Of a stretch of DNA of 64,000 bases, positions 26,280 to 35,462 are shown in pieces. The translations under genes and the position numbers were made by a program. The notes beneath the pieces were generated by a model that did no database searches, had not been told where the DNA came from, and saw only the letters and a list, made by a program, of their open reading frames with translations. The first letter of the stretch is position 1; each line of letters opens with the position of its first letter. This DNA is from Peptococcaceae bacterium CEB3 (GTDB lineage Bacteria > Bacillota > Desulfitobacteriia > Desulfitobacteriales > Desulfitobacteriaceae), in contig LDXJ01000064.1 in assembly GCA_001029295.1 (NCBI GenBank), positions 186,001-250,000 of the forward strand, given 5' to 3'.

Positions 26280-27968
26280 CTAGCTATTCTTAAGAACTTG
26301 AACCTTTCCAGCGGCTCCGTCCACACGGACACGTTGGCCATTATGCAATATTTTGGTTCCATTAATCGTCCCGACTACCGAAGGGAGTCTGTATTCTCGA
26401 GAAACAATTGCCGCGTGGGATAACATTCCTCCTGAGTCAGTGACTAAGGCAGCCACATGTGGAAAGAGTACCGTCCAGGTTGGGGTAGTTAAAGGACAGA
26501 CTAAGACCTCCCCTTCTTGAACCAAGTGGAACTCCTCAGCCGTATGAATAATACGCGCGGATCCTTCTGCCACTCCTGGAGAACCTGGGGTACCAAACAA
26601 CTCTCCCTCAGGAGATAGATCCAACGAAGCTTCCTGTTGCACTTCAATATGGGAAGCTTGTTTCACGAAAATCTTCATTCCCTCCGCTGCAATAGAGGGA
26701 AATACATCCAAAGGGGGCTCGATGGGCATTTCCCCAATTGTTTGTGGAGGCACTAACGAGAAATTTTGGGTATGCTCCGCCTTTCTCTCAGCCACCAATC
26801 CCTTTAAGCTAGCAAGGTTGTAATTTCCTCTCAGAGCTGAGAGTAATTCTTCTCGGTATAGGAATAGAGTGTCCTCCGGACCATCAAGAACACGATCCTG
26901 AACCAATCTTCTGCCAGCCTCAATTGCATCATAACGCGTATGGGAAAGGGGAACATTCATTAAAAGGTAGTCGTGGGTTTCGGATAACGGGTGAGCTTGC
27001 TCTGCTAATTCAAGCCAAGCGTCGAACTTCTGCCGCTCTTCTCCCGTTAAAGTGCTACGAAGTTCATTAATCCGCTGAAGCCGGTACACTTGAAAATCAG
27101 AGTCTTCGGTCATGGAGTCATCTAGGTCCATTAACCCCTTAATAATCCCAACCACCATCTCTGGCATTTCTTTCCACGTGGGTTCGAATTCGAAACCGTC
27201 TGCGGGCCGATCTCCTTCAACTTCCAAGAATTGATCGAGTTCTTGCTTAAACCAAGTATTGGATAGCCGATCGAGTGCTATTTCACTAGGTAAAGACAAA
27301 ATCTCGCTAATCGTTGGGTCTGCAGCAGTACGTCGTGCCAAGGTTAAGAGACGATTCATCGTGTTAAATACCGCTGGATCACTAATCTGAACTAATTCGT
27401 AGGCTTCAAATTCTGTTAGATTAAGGAGTTTTTTACATACCTGCATCCAACGCTCACGAATGTACATACCGATCATCACAACTTTAGTATGTGGATTCCA
27501 GGCCCAGCATAAAAAGTCATAGCATTGATCAAGGTGATTGGCCAGTTCTTCTAAACTCGCGTTTGCGCGATCAAAATATCGAATCGGCTCGAGACGCTTC
27601 TGAGCTTGCGGTTCCCATACTTCCGTCCATGCATGGACGTGATTCTCAAACCCTTTTTCATTAAGAAACCGACCAAAACCAAAGACCCGGCTGCGGAGCT
27701 TCGGATTAATCCGCCACAAATGAAAGAGAAACGGAAACCGCTCCATAATTGGCGGAGCATCTCCCCCAATGGGTTCAATACGTTGAAAGACATATCCATG
27801 GAGAACAAGGTAGGCATATTTAAGAGAAGGCATAGACCATTCCTCAAAAGCACGAGCTGACCCGACTTCGACAGGAATGAGTCCATAAGAGACAAAAAGT
27901 GGGTGTACCGGTCTCGGCCAATGAATATTATCTCGCATCCAGAATTCCTTAGCTTCCCAAAGAGACAT
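26280..27968 (-). CDS. PEP-synthase-like subunit with phosphohistidine (mobile) domain
   Basis: A 562-aa protein. The long N-terminal part (MSLWEAKEFWMRDNIHWPRP...) matches the central region of RPH/phenylphosphate-synthase-like proteins. The last about 90 residues are the swivelling domain with VCPLTTPTWTVLFPH, then GGMLSHAAIVSREYRLPSVV, whose His accepts phosphate from ATP. It precedes the ATP-grasp gene in a probable TetR-His subunit-ATP subunit operon, the same gene order as the phenylphosphate synthase pair. No third CBS-type subunit or phenylphosphate carboxylase gene is in the window. Confidence 0.8.
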   Translation of the reverse strand: MSLWEAKEFWMRDNIHWPRPVHPLFVSYGLIPVEVGSARAFEEWSMPSLKYAYLVLHGYVFQRIEPIGGDAPPIMERFPFLFHLWRINPKLRSRVFGFGRFLNEKGFENHVHAWTEVWEPQAQKRLEPIRYFDRANASLEELANHLDQCYDFLCWAWNPHTKVVMIGMYIRERWMQVCKKLLNLTEFEAYELVQISDPAVFNTMNRLLTLARRTAADPTISEILSLPSEIALDRLSNTWFKQELDQFLEVEGDRPADGFEFEPTWKEMPEMVVGIIKGLMDLDDSMTEDSDFQVYRLQRINELRSTLTGEERQKFDAWLELAEQAHPLSETHDYLLMNVPLSHTRYDAIEAGRRLVQDRVLDGPEDTLFLYREELLSALRGNYNLASLKGLVAERKAEHTQNFSLVPPQTIGEMPIEPPLDVFPSIAAEGMKIFVKQASHIEVQQEASLDLSPEGELFGTPGSPGVAEGSARIIHTAEEFHLVQEGEVLVCPLTTPTWTVLFPHVAALVTDSGGMLSHAAIVSREYRLPSVVGTINGTKILHNGQRVRVDGAAGKVQVLKNS

Positions 27969-28002
27969 TATTTTTCTACCCCCCCAATTTTTAGATTGAT
28001 TC

Positions 28003-28593
28003 TCACTGTTTTATCAACGCACCTGTTAAGTAGGTGTTAACCGCGGATAGGAGAGCGGATAAGAGGTCGTCTTGTTTACCATAATGATACCATCTCACCA
28101 TGTGAACCATATATAACCCATCAATATCGTGAGCTAGATCCTGTGGACGTCGTTCTCTCGTTACAACTCCAGCGATCTGACCACGTTCGAAGGTTTCTGT
28201 GATCATCCTTCGGAAGAGAGTTCCGCCCGGGTGTTCTGGTGTATGTCCGCGTTTCATCTTTTCGAGCAGGGTGACCAAGAAGAGTTCCGGTCTCTTTTGG
28301 GTCCACTCGACGGCATTTGCGATGATTGCCTGAATTTGATTCTCTGTTCCTGAAGTGGTTGCAAAAAAATCCTCAACTTGCTTTGCCGTTAATTCTTCTG
28401 TCCCGTAAAATATCTCAAGTGCTAAATCTTCTTTTGTCTGAAAATAATTATAGAAGGTCCCCCTTGCTACCCCGGCTGTGCCAGTGATCTCCTCAATTGT
28501 GATTTCCTTAAACCCATTAGTCCTGAAAAGCTCTTCACCGGCTCGTACGAGGGCTGATTTAACTTCCGCCTTTTGTTTATCTCTTAATTTCAT
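28003..28593 (-). CDS. TetR-family regulator
   Basis: A 196-aa TetR repressor: ITIEEITGTAGVARGTFYNYFQTKEDLA is the HTH. The ligand domain is unassigned. It starts with ATG preceded by GAGGTGAAAG and is followed 34 bp later by the His-domain subunit gene, so it likely autoregulates that operon. Divergent from a second TetR gene 312 bp away. Confidence 0.88.
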   Translation of the reverse strand: MKLRDKQKAEVKSALVRAGEELFRTNGFKEITIEEITGTAGVARGTFYNYFQTKEDLALEIFYGTEELTAKQVEDFFATTSGTENQIQAIIANAVEWTQKRPELFLVTLLEKMKRGHTPEHPGGTLFRRMITETFERGQIAGVVTRERRPQDLAHDIDGLYMVHMVRWYHYGKQDDLLSALLSAVNTYLTGALIKQ

Positions 28594-28816
28594 TACAATC
28601 TTTCACCTCAATTGTAGACGTAATTGACTGGAAACAACGATGTACACATGCCACTTTATATACACCATACATCATATGGCATAGTTCATTATATTCCTAA
28701 AAGATCCCACAGTCAAGAATAAAGTTCTATTTTTGACCGAATGAAGTAAGAGATATATGTCATGTCAAAATTTCCCTGGCTAGTTTGTAAAAACCTAAAA
28801 ATCTCAAACGGCAGTG
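28594..28816. other. Upstream part of the divergent TetR intergenic region
   Basis: AT-rich, with TATATACACCATACATCATATGG-type repeats near 28655-28680 that may be the leftward promoter/operator. No gene seen. The rightward promoter follows at 28817. Confidence 0.4.
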
Positions 28817-28883
28817 TTGACAAACGCAGGGTGTAGTGTTAAACTAAAGTAAATAATACACATGTGTAATAATACACGTGTGT
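28817..28883 (+). promoter_or_regulatory. Rightward TetR promoter with duplicated operator
   Basis: TTGACA (28817-28822), 17-bp spacer, TAAACT (28840-28845). Directly downstream, two tandem 16-bp copies, AATAATACACATGTGT (28852-28867) and AATAATACACGTGTGT (28868-28883). The first contains the palindrome TACACATGTGTA. They would overlap the transcript start: a probable repressor site. Confidence 0.65.
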
Positions 28884-28905
28884 ATAGATACGGGAGATCA
28901 AGGTA

Positions 28906-29502
28906 ATGATTGACAACAGTACGAGTAGGACAGAACGGAAAAAGGAAGAAACCAAAATTAAGATAGTTTCTCTAGCAATGGGTCTATTTAGAGGTCAGGG
29001 TATTAAGTCAACAACAATGGAGCAGATCGCTGAAGAGGTCGATATTTCGCGCAAAACTCTTTACAACTATTTCCCCAATAAGGAGGCTATTGTCGGAGAA
29101 TACATGAAGGGATATTTACAAGATTTTCCGCAATTCCTCGATGACTTACCAGACACTTGCTCCCGTTTGGTCGCAGTAATGTCTAAAGGCGAGGAGTGGT
29201 CTAAACTAGACATTTCAGAAGATGTTATTGCAGCTTACCGAGAGTACCGCTTAAATACATTTATTCAATCGTTTAAAGATCAAAGGCTAAGAAGTGGTTT
29301 GAGTGACATTTATCGCCATATCATCAAGCTAGGCCAGGAAAGTGGAGAACTCAGATCGGATATAAATGAAAAAGAGTTAGCTAATTACCTGAAAATGATT
29401 GTGACGGTCAGCAGGTTAAGCAACCCGGAGAAATTTGAGTCACGAGAAAGCATTTCCAAGAACATTGATATTTTTCTCAACGGAGCGAGAAGTATGTCCT
29501 GA
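28906..29502 (+). CDS. TetR-family regulator
   Basis: A 198-aa TetR protein with HTH at TTMEQIAEEVDISRKTLYNY followed by FPNKEAIVGEYMK. It is a different subfamily from its divergent neighbour (low similarity outside the HTH). It lies between its duplicated operator and the single-chain PEP-synthase-like gene, which it probably controls. Confidence 0.87.
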   Translation: MIDNSTSRTERKKEETKIKIVSLAMGLFRGQGIKSTTMEQIAEEVDISRKTLYNYFPNKEAIVGEYMKGYLQDFPQFLDDLPDTCSRLVAVMSKGEEWSKLDISEDVIAAYREYRLNTFIQSFKDQRLRSGLSDIYRHIIKLGQESGELRSDINEKELANYLKMIVTVSRLSNPEKFESRESISKNIDIFLNGARSMS

Positions 29503-29570
29503 TTTAATGGTCTCATCTTTAGATCGGGAAGAAGTGTTTTATGGGGAGTACGTTGATGGGGGGGACGATA

Positions 29571-32224
29571 ATGAGGACTAATCAAGCGTTCTTTTTCAGT
29601 TGGCCCGAAGCTTTTCTTACTGATACAGAGACGGTTGGGGGAAAGGGCTGGAACCTAGCGAGGCTCGATAGGTACGGGTTTGGAATTCCTCGGGGAGGGG
29701 TTTTGTCTGCAGCTGTTTACGTGCATTTTCTTGAAGTGAACGGATTAAAGCCGTTTATGCAGAGCTTGCACAATCGGTCACAGTAACGAATATTTGCGAA
29801 GAAGAAGTATCTAATCAACTCAAAGTTCTTAGAGAACGAATAAATTCCGGTTTCATACCTGGAGACATTCAGGAACAGTTATTAGCCGGCTTAAAAGAAA
29901 GTGGTATCTTAGATAGACCGCTAGCAGTTCGCTCATCGGCAACATCTGAAGATTCTACGAGAGCCTCCTTCGCTGGTGTGCACGATTCTTTCTTAAACGT
30001 ACGCGGGCAAGAATACCTCTTGTCTGCTATAAAGGGATGTTTTGCTTCCCTTTGGACCACGAGAGCTCTGGCTTACCGTCGAAAAATGAAGATCGAAGAT
30101 GATGAAGTTCAGGCGGCAGTGGTGATAATGGAAATGGCAGAAGCCAAAGCTGCAGGTGTTGGCTTTACCTGTGATCCACGCACGGGGCGGCAGAATATCA
30201 TGTTGATCAACGCCAATTATGGTTTGGGTGAATCGGTGGTTAGTGGAATCGTAGAACCAGACGAATATCGGTTAGATCCCACGCCCGCATTGCCAACGGT
30301 AATAGAAAAGAGAATTGGAACAAAGAAGGGCCAAAGTGTTGCTAAAGAGGGTGGAGGTACCGAACTTATTAACTTGGACAGATCCGAAGGAAACCAGGTG
30401 CTAACGGACGGACAAATTACTCAATTGGGCCTACTTATGTTGAGAGTTTATGAAGCCTTAGGGCAGGGGGAGCAACATCAGGATGTAGAGTGGGTCTTTG
30501 ATGGGAAAGGGTTTATGATACTTCAAGCTCGCCCTGTTACCATTTTGCCGAGGTACACCTATGCCGAAATAAAGGACCAACCGGATGTCTGGTCTGATAC
30601 CGGTTACAGAGAGTCCAACTCTATGGTTCAGTCCACGCTCAATTGGCGGCTGGCTAAACTGCACGTTGATGCCATGCGACTAGCGCCGTATAAGGACATT
30701 GGGTATCCGCTGCTTCTTGGTGTCCAATATCATCGACTGTTCGAAGGACGTGTGTATGGTAATATTTCCGCCGCTCAATGGGTTGCTTATGACGCAGTGG
30801 GTATTATAGCCAATGACGTAGAATCAATGTTTGGGTTTTCTGTGCCACTTCAAATTACGGGTAATAACCCTTTCCGGGGGATCGCCGGAATTAAAAGGCT
30901 ACAGCATTTGATAAAGCTAATTGTAAAAACCGTCAAGAGTTTGCGGAATGCTCAGCGGTTTTATGCCCGGATCAATCACTTAACCGAAAATTGGCATGGG
31001 GACGGTTTCTACACAGTATCGGATAAAGATTTCCCTGATTTATATAACAAGTTGGCTGGTTTGATTGAGGAAGCGACGCTGGTTTTCAGTGTAATGATGG
31101 CTTCTGCCACTATTCCTCTCATGATATTGACCAAAGAATTAAATAGGTATTTCCCGGGCCGGGGAAACAGTATGGTTAATGCTCTGATGGTTGGAAACGC
31201 CAACATCACCAGTGCTGAACATGGTTATTGCCTGTTAGAAATGGCAGAACTCGCTAAGAGTGATCAAGAAGTCCAACGGTTTCTTTCTACTAGTAGGTTT
31301 GATTCCATGTCATGGGATAAAGAATTGAAGGACAAATCTCCGTTCAAACAAGCCTTTCGCGTATATTTGAACAAATTCGGGCATCGGGGGACCGGGGAAC
31401 TTGATATTATTAATCCGCGTTGGCGGGAAAACCCTGATTATCTTTTACAGACGATCAGAAACAGCATGAATACTGCTGATGTCAGCGGATTGAAAGCCCG
31501 GCAACAGGAAATACACCAACGGGCATGGCAGGAGATCTTGGAAAAATTCCCAGCCTATCGGCGTCCGCTCTTAAAGTATTGGCTCAAGCGAGCTGCCAAA
31601 GGATCGGAAATGCGGGAAATGTCTAAGTCGGTATTAGTTAAGGTCTTTGGGATTTTTCGGGTGCTAGCTCTAGAGCTAGGCCGGCGCTTTGAAAAAAGAG
31701 GAATTATTCAGCAGCAAAACGATATTTTTCACATTGCCTGGCCAGAAATTATTTCTGTTTTGCAGGAAGAATGGGATGGTAAAGGATTAATCGAGTTGGT
31801 GGTTGAGCGAAAGGAGAGAAGACGAAAAATGGAGCAAATCTCTTTACCAGACGTAATCGTTGGGGAAGTTCCTAAACGTGTTGAACATGTAAAATTGAGT
31901 GAGGGCAGTATATTGAGTGGGTTTGGGGTAGCCTCAGGAAGAGCTGTTGGTCGAGGCAGACTTATATTGCATCCCTATGAGGGGGAAAACTTGGAATACG
32001 GCGATATCTTAGTGGCTCCATCAACTGACCCTGCTTGGACACCGTTATTTTTAAGAGCCTCTGCGGTAGTTATGGAAACGGGGGGGATTATATCTCATGG
32101 CGCTATTGTAGCTAGGGAGTACGGCATCCCCGCGGTAGTGAACGTCCACAATGTAATGAAATTAATTAGAGGGGGTCAGATGGTAGAGGTGGACGGTGAT
32201 GAAGGGAAAATTGTTCTGCATTAA
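29571..32224 (+). pseudogene. Single-chain PEP-synthase/rifamycin-phosphotransferase-like gene with frameshift
   Basis: Reading 29571-29756 gives VGGKGWNLARLDRYGFGIPRGG, then the frame ends at 29784-29786. The continuation lies in another frame from about 29756 (YAELAQSVTVTN, AVRSSATSEDSTRASFAG) and runs uninterrupted to 32224. Loss of one T in the run CCGTTTATG near 29754 explains the shift. The joined product is about 884 residues: ATP-grasp, central domain, and swivel domain with GGIISHGAIVAREYGIPAVV, the length and order of rifampin phosphotransferases. Function is uncertain: PEP synthase-like, RPH-like or aryl-phosphate forming. Sequencing error cannot be excluded. The start is also uncertain (ATG 29541 or 29571). 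Confidence 0.8.
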
Positions 32225-32410
32225 GTGACGAGCATCCCCGATCCTAAATCACCCCGCCACTTGTGCCTTGCGGTCGACATTTCCAAGGAATTTGGCAAAT
32301 CATCTTCAGGAAAAAGCATTGTTATTGGTTCGACTGAAGGAAATGTGTCTATACCCGAGAAAGATGAGATAAAAATCGGTCTTAATGTCTATAGAGAAGC
32401 TCAAGGTTGA
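32225..32410 (+). CDS. Small hypothetical protein
   Basis: A 61-aa frame starting at GTG immediately after the PEP-synthase-like stop. It reads PRHLCLAVDISKEFGKSSSG, then KSIVIGSTEGNVSIPE and IKIGLNVYREAQG. The composition is protein-like and the SGKSIVI...GNV...IGLNVY pattern resembles small conserved hypothetical proteins, but I cannot name the family. There is no strong ribosome site; translational coupling is possible. Confidence 0.45.
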   Translation: MTSIPDPKSPRHLCLAVDISKEFGKSSSGKSIVIGSTEGNVSIPEKDEIKIGLNVYREAQG

Positions 32411-32548
32411 GTTTATCGATAACTATTTCGCGGGATGGAAATGATTGTAATGAGAAGAAATGCAGAGCAAGCATATTTATCAGCAAAACTTCCGTGGTTG
32501 GGTTGACGGCGCGCTGGGGTTGCCACACGGGATATGACGGGTAAATTC

Positions 32549-32616
32549 ATGCCACCACTGCTTCGAACAACGAGCCTTCAATCAGGCTGTTGGAGAGGAA
32601 TGGATTTTCGCTTGAT
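32549..32616 (+). pseudogene. 68-bp duplicate fragment of the GNAT gene
   Basis: Nearly identical to 25187-25254, covering the NNEPSTRLLERNGF region (few substitutions). It has no start and stands isolated between the small hypothetical gene and ldh. It marks the right border of the accessory region. Confidence 0.88.
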
Positions 32617-32666
32617 TATGATCGGTTTCCGCGGGCATCCTAACGAAGAAAGGGCAGGTGGTTGGC

Positions 32667-33614
32667 GTGAGCATTCATGACAGTAAAGTCGTGATCATCG
32701 GCAGCGGATTTGTGGGGGCCAGTATCGCCTATGCCGCCATGATCCGGGGACTGTGTACGGAGTTAGTCCTGGTGGACATCAACCGGAAAAAAGCGGAAGG
32801 AGAAGTCATGGACTTGAGTCACGGACTTCCTTTTGTCCAGCCGCTGGAAATTCGGGCCGGCGGGTATGAGGAGTGCGCCGGGGCCGAAATCATTGTAATA
32901 ACGGCCGGAGCGAATCAAGAACCGGGGCAGTCCCGCCTGGACCTTGCTCAGAAAAATGCCGGGATACTCCGCTCCATTCTCAAGGAAATAGAGAAATATG
33001 AGCGAGACGCTATTCTTTTGATTGTCACAAACCCCGTCGATGTGTTGACGACCCTCGCCGTCCGGCACGGGTTTCCGGGTGAGCGCGTTATTGGGTCGGG
33101 TACCGTGCTCGATACGGCGCGCTTTCGGTACTTGCTCAGCCGGCGGTGCGGAATCAGTGCGGCGAGTGTGCATGCCTATGTCGTGGGCGAACACGGGGAC
33201 TCGGAAGTTCCGCTGTTCAGTTCGGCCAGCATTGCGGGAAGTCCGCTGAGTCTGATGTGCGGTCGGGATATGAGTGCAGACTCTGGGAGTTGGCGGGAAG
33301 AGGTGACTGCGCAAGTCCGCCGGGCGGCCTACGAAATCATAAACCGCAAAGGGGCCACTTATTACGGCATCGGCTTAAGCAGCGCCCATATCCTGCAATC
33401 TGTCCTGCGGGACGAACATAGTGTCTTGACGGTATCCGGCTGGTTGAATGACTCCTTCGGCGAGTTGGGCACCGCGCTCAGCGTCCCTTCTGTACTGGGC
33501 AAAGGGGGGATCGAGCGTCGGCTTCAGGTCAGTATGAGCCCTGTGGAGGAGGAGATGTTCAGAAAGTCGGCGCAGGCTTTAAGGGAAGTCGTGGGGAAGA
33601 TACAAGTCGAATAA
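32667..33614 (+). CDS. ldh: L-lactate dehydrogenase
   Basis: NAD-dependent dehydrogenase of 315 aa: Rossmann GSGFVGASIAYAAMIRG, active-loop ITAGANQEPGQSR where Gln rather than Arg indicates lactate over malate, NPVDVLT, and the catalytic His in GEHGDSEVP. GTG 32667 is preferred over GTG 32658 on ribosome-site spacing. It converges on the CDF gene, with only 9 bp between stops. Confidence 0.92.
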   Translation: MSIHDSKVVIIGSGFVGASIAYAAMIRGLCTELVLVDINRKKAEGEVMDLSHGLPFVQPLEIRAGGYEECAGAEIIVITAGANQEPGQSRLDLAQKNAGILRSILKEIEKYERDAILLIVTNPVDVLTTLAVRHGFPGERVIGSGTVLDTARFRYLLSRRCGISAASVHAYVVGEHGDSEVPLFSSASIAGSPLSLMCGRDMSADSGSWREEVTAQVRRAAYEIINRKGATYYGIGLSSAHILQSVLRDEHSVLTVSGWLNDSFGELGTALSVPSVLGKGGIERRLQVSMSPVEEEMFRKSAQALREVVGKIQVE

Positions 33615-33623
33615 GTGAAGGCT

Positions 33624-34763
33624 TCAGTGCGTATGTTTCTGATCGGCCGGCTGCCTTTCCCAGAGCGTATCCTGGCAGAGCAGGGATGTGCAGGGACACT
33701 GGGCAGTTTCCAATTCGATGGTGGCGTGGGAGATGTTAAAGGTTTGCCGGAGATAGGTCTTTATCTGCTCGATCAAATGCAGGCCTGAGGAGAGGGAACT
33801 GTTAGGCTCAATGACCAGGTGGCAGCTGAGGGCTACCCGTTCAGGCGTGACACTCCAGACATGCAGGTCATGCAAGCCGCAAACTCCCGGGAGGGTTTTC
33901 ACATAGTCCAAGAGTGGCTCAGCTTGAAAATCGACGGGCGTTCCCTCCATGAGGATGTGCACGGTTTCCCTGACGATCTTCCAGGCTCCCCAAGCGACCA
34001 GGAAAGCGATGAGCACCGAGAGAATGGGGTCGATAATGTACCAATGGGTCACCTGCATGATTACCCCGCCCAAGATGACTCCGGCCGAGGCGGCCGCATC
34101 TCCCAGGACGTGGAGCAGAGCGGAACGGATGTTCAGGTTGCCTTCGCCTCCACGGAAGCCCAGGGCTATGCCCAAATTGACCAGGACACCGACCCCGGCG
34201 CTGATGTACATAATCGTGCTTTGTACGGGTTCCGGATGTTGCAGGCGGTGGAAAGCTTCCACCAGGATGATGAGCGCGATGACGATCAAGGTTACGGAAT
34301 TGGCCAGGGCCGCCAGGATGCCTGTGCGATGATAGCCGAAAGTGTGCTTTAGGGTCGGAGATTTCTGCGCCTGAACTGCGGCGAACCAGGCCAGGCCCAG
34401 GGCCGCGACATCTGTGAGGACGTGGCCGGCATCGCTGAGAAGGGCCAGGCTGTTGGCCAGGCTGCCGCCGATGACTTCGACGGCCAGGATGATCATGGTA
34501 GCCCAAAAAGCCCATTTCAGGCGGTCTCCGCTCGCGTGCACATGCCCGCCCAATCCCCCGTGGGTATGGCCGTCGCCGTGGCTGCCACTATGTTTGTGCC
34601 CGTGGTTATGCTCTGTTGCGGAAGCGGACTCGCGGTCGGTGGAGTCCGATGTGTCGCCGGGAGCCGCGGCGGGTCGGAGGGTATCGGCGTGGGCAGTGTT
34701 TCTTTTGCTTTCCTCGTTCCGGTTCTTGGCGGTGGGAAAGGGAGTCGTTTTGTTGTCAGACAT
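33624..34763 (-). CDS. Cation diffusion facilitator (zinc exporter type)
   Basis: A 379-aa CDF antiporter. The N-terminus is long and His-rich (EHNHGHKHSGSHGDGHTHGG), then six membrane segments with the metal sites LLSDAGHVLTDVAAL and HVLGDAAASAGV, and a cytoplasmic domain ending in a Cys/His tail. The HxxxD/DxxxD site points to Zn/Cd/Co. AGAGGTG before ATG 34763 fixes the start; the longer frame to 34850 is unsupported. It lies downstream of an ArsR regulator in the same orientation, a metal-sensing efflux pair. Confidence 0.92.
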   Translation of the reverse strand: MSDNKTTPFPTAKNRNEESKRNTAHADTLRPAAAPGDTSDSTDRESASATEHNHGHKHSGSHGDGHTHGGLGGHVHASGDRLKWAFWATMIILAVEVIGGSLANSLALLSDAGHVLTDVAALGLAWFAAVQAQKSPTLKHTFGYHRTGILAALANSVTLIVIALIILVEAFHRLQHPEPVQSTIMYISAGVGVLVNLGIALGFRGGEGNLNIRSALLHVLGDAAASAGVILGGVIMQVTHWYIIDPILSVLIAFLVAWGAWKIVRETVHILMEGTPVDFQAEPLLDYVKTLPGVCGLHDLHVWSVTPERVALSCHLVIEPNSSLSSGLHLIEQIKTYLRQTFNISHATIELETAQCPCTSLLCQDTLWERQPADQKHTH

Positions 34764-34895
34764 ATCCAAGCACCTCTTTCTCATCAGAAACCGCAGACTG
34801 TGATTCTTCCCCTGGCTAAAGCTGCTAAAGCCGGCTAAAGCCGGGGGCATGCGGGTGAGCTTTTTGGTTAGTTGGCACCCATAGGCACGAGGTTG

Positions 34896-35264
34896 TTAAG
34901 CCCGCAGATGGGCACTGTGCTCCAGGGCTTTCTCCAGGATTAAGCGTACATGTTCATCATTGAGGGAATAGTGGACCGACTTCCCTTCGCGGCGCGAACG
35001 AGCGAGGCCCATGTTTTTCAGCAAACGTAAGTGGTGGGAAGCGGCTGCCGCGGTGAGGGATGTGATGGCAGCCACATCACAGACGCAGAGATCGGGCTCC
35101 TGCAGTAAAGCGTAGATAATCTTGACGCGAGTTTCATCAGCCAGGGCCTTAAAGATTGGGGTTACACCGTCAGTCCGCTCGATTGCCCGCCTCAGTTCGT
35201 TCAAGCGCTCCGGAGGGTGACAAGGCGTCTCACAGATCCGGTGGTGGTAGTCGGGACTCGTCAT
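34896..35264 (-). CDS. ArsR/SmtB-family metal-sensing repressor
   Basis: A 122-aa winged-helix repressor. LADETRVKIIYALL, the recognition helix region TAAAASHHLRLLKNMGL, and wing RREGKSVHYSL. CVCDVA supplies a CxC near alpha-3 as in CadC-like sensors; DEHVRLILEKALEHSAH offers alpha-5 His/Asp ligands as in CzrA/SmtB. Cd/Pb versus Zn sensing cannot be decided. The adjacent CDF exporter supports zinc/cadmium efflux control. Confidence 0.88.
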   Translation of the reverse strand: MTSPDYHHRICETPCHPPERLNELRRAIERTDGVTPIFKALADETRVKIIYALLQEPDLCVCDVAAITSLTAAAASHHLRLLKNMGLARSRREGKSVHYSLNDEHVRLILEKALEHSAHLRA

Positions 35265-35295
35265 ATACTTGCCCCCTCATTAATCGTGTGCTTAC

Positions 35296-35324
35296 ATTAT
35301 AACACTTGCTTGAATGTTTTCAAG
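35296..35324 (-). promoter_or_regulatory. Promoter and operator of arsR-CDF operon
   Basis: On the minus strand TTGAAA (35318-35323), 16-bp spacer, TATAAT (35296-35301). The perfect dyad CTTGAA-TGTT-TTCAAG (35309-35324) overlaps the -35 box, the normal place for an ArsR/SmtB operator. Confidence 0.75.
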
Positions 35325-35462
35325 TAGATGACGAAAAACAAAATCTTACACACCGTTTACGATGAATGGGAAGACCTTTAACAGAACCGGAAATCAGCCT
35401 TTACACTTCGGTGTTATTATGTCCTGGAGCTGATTTTAAGTTGTGGAAAGGGAGGTCTATTC

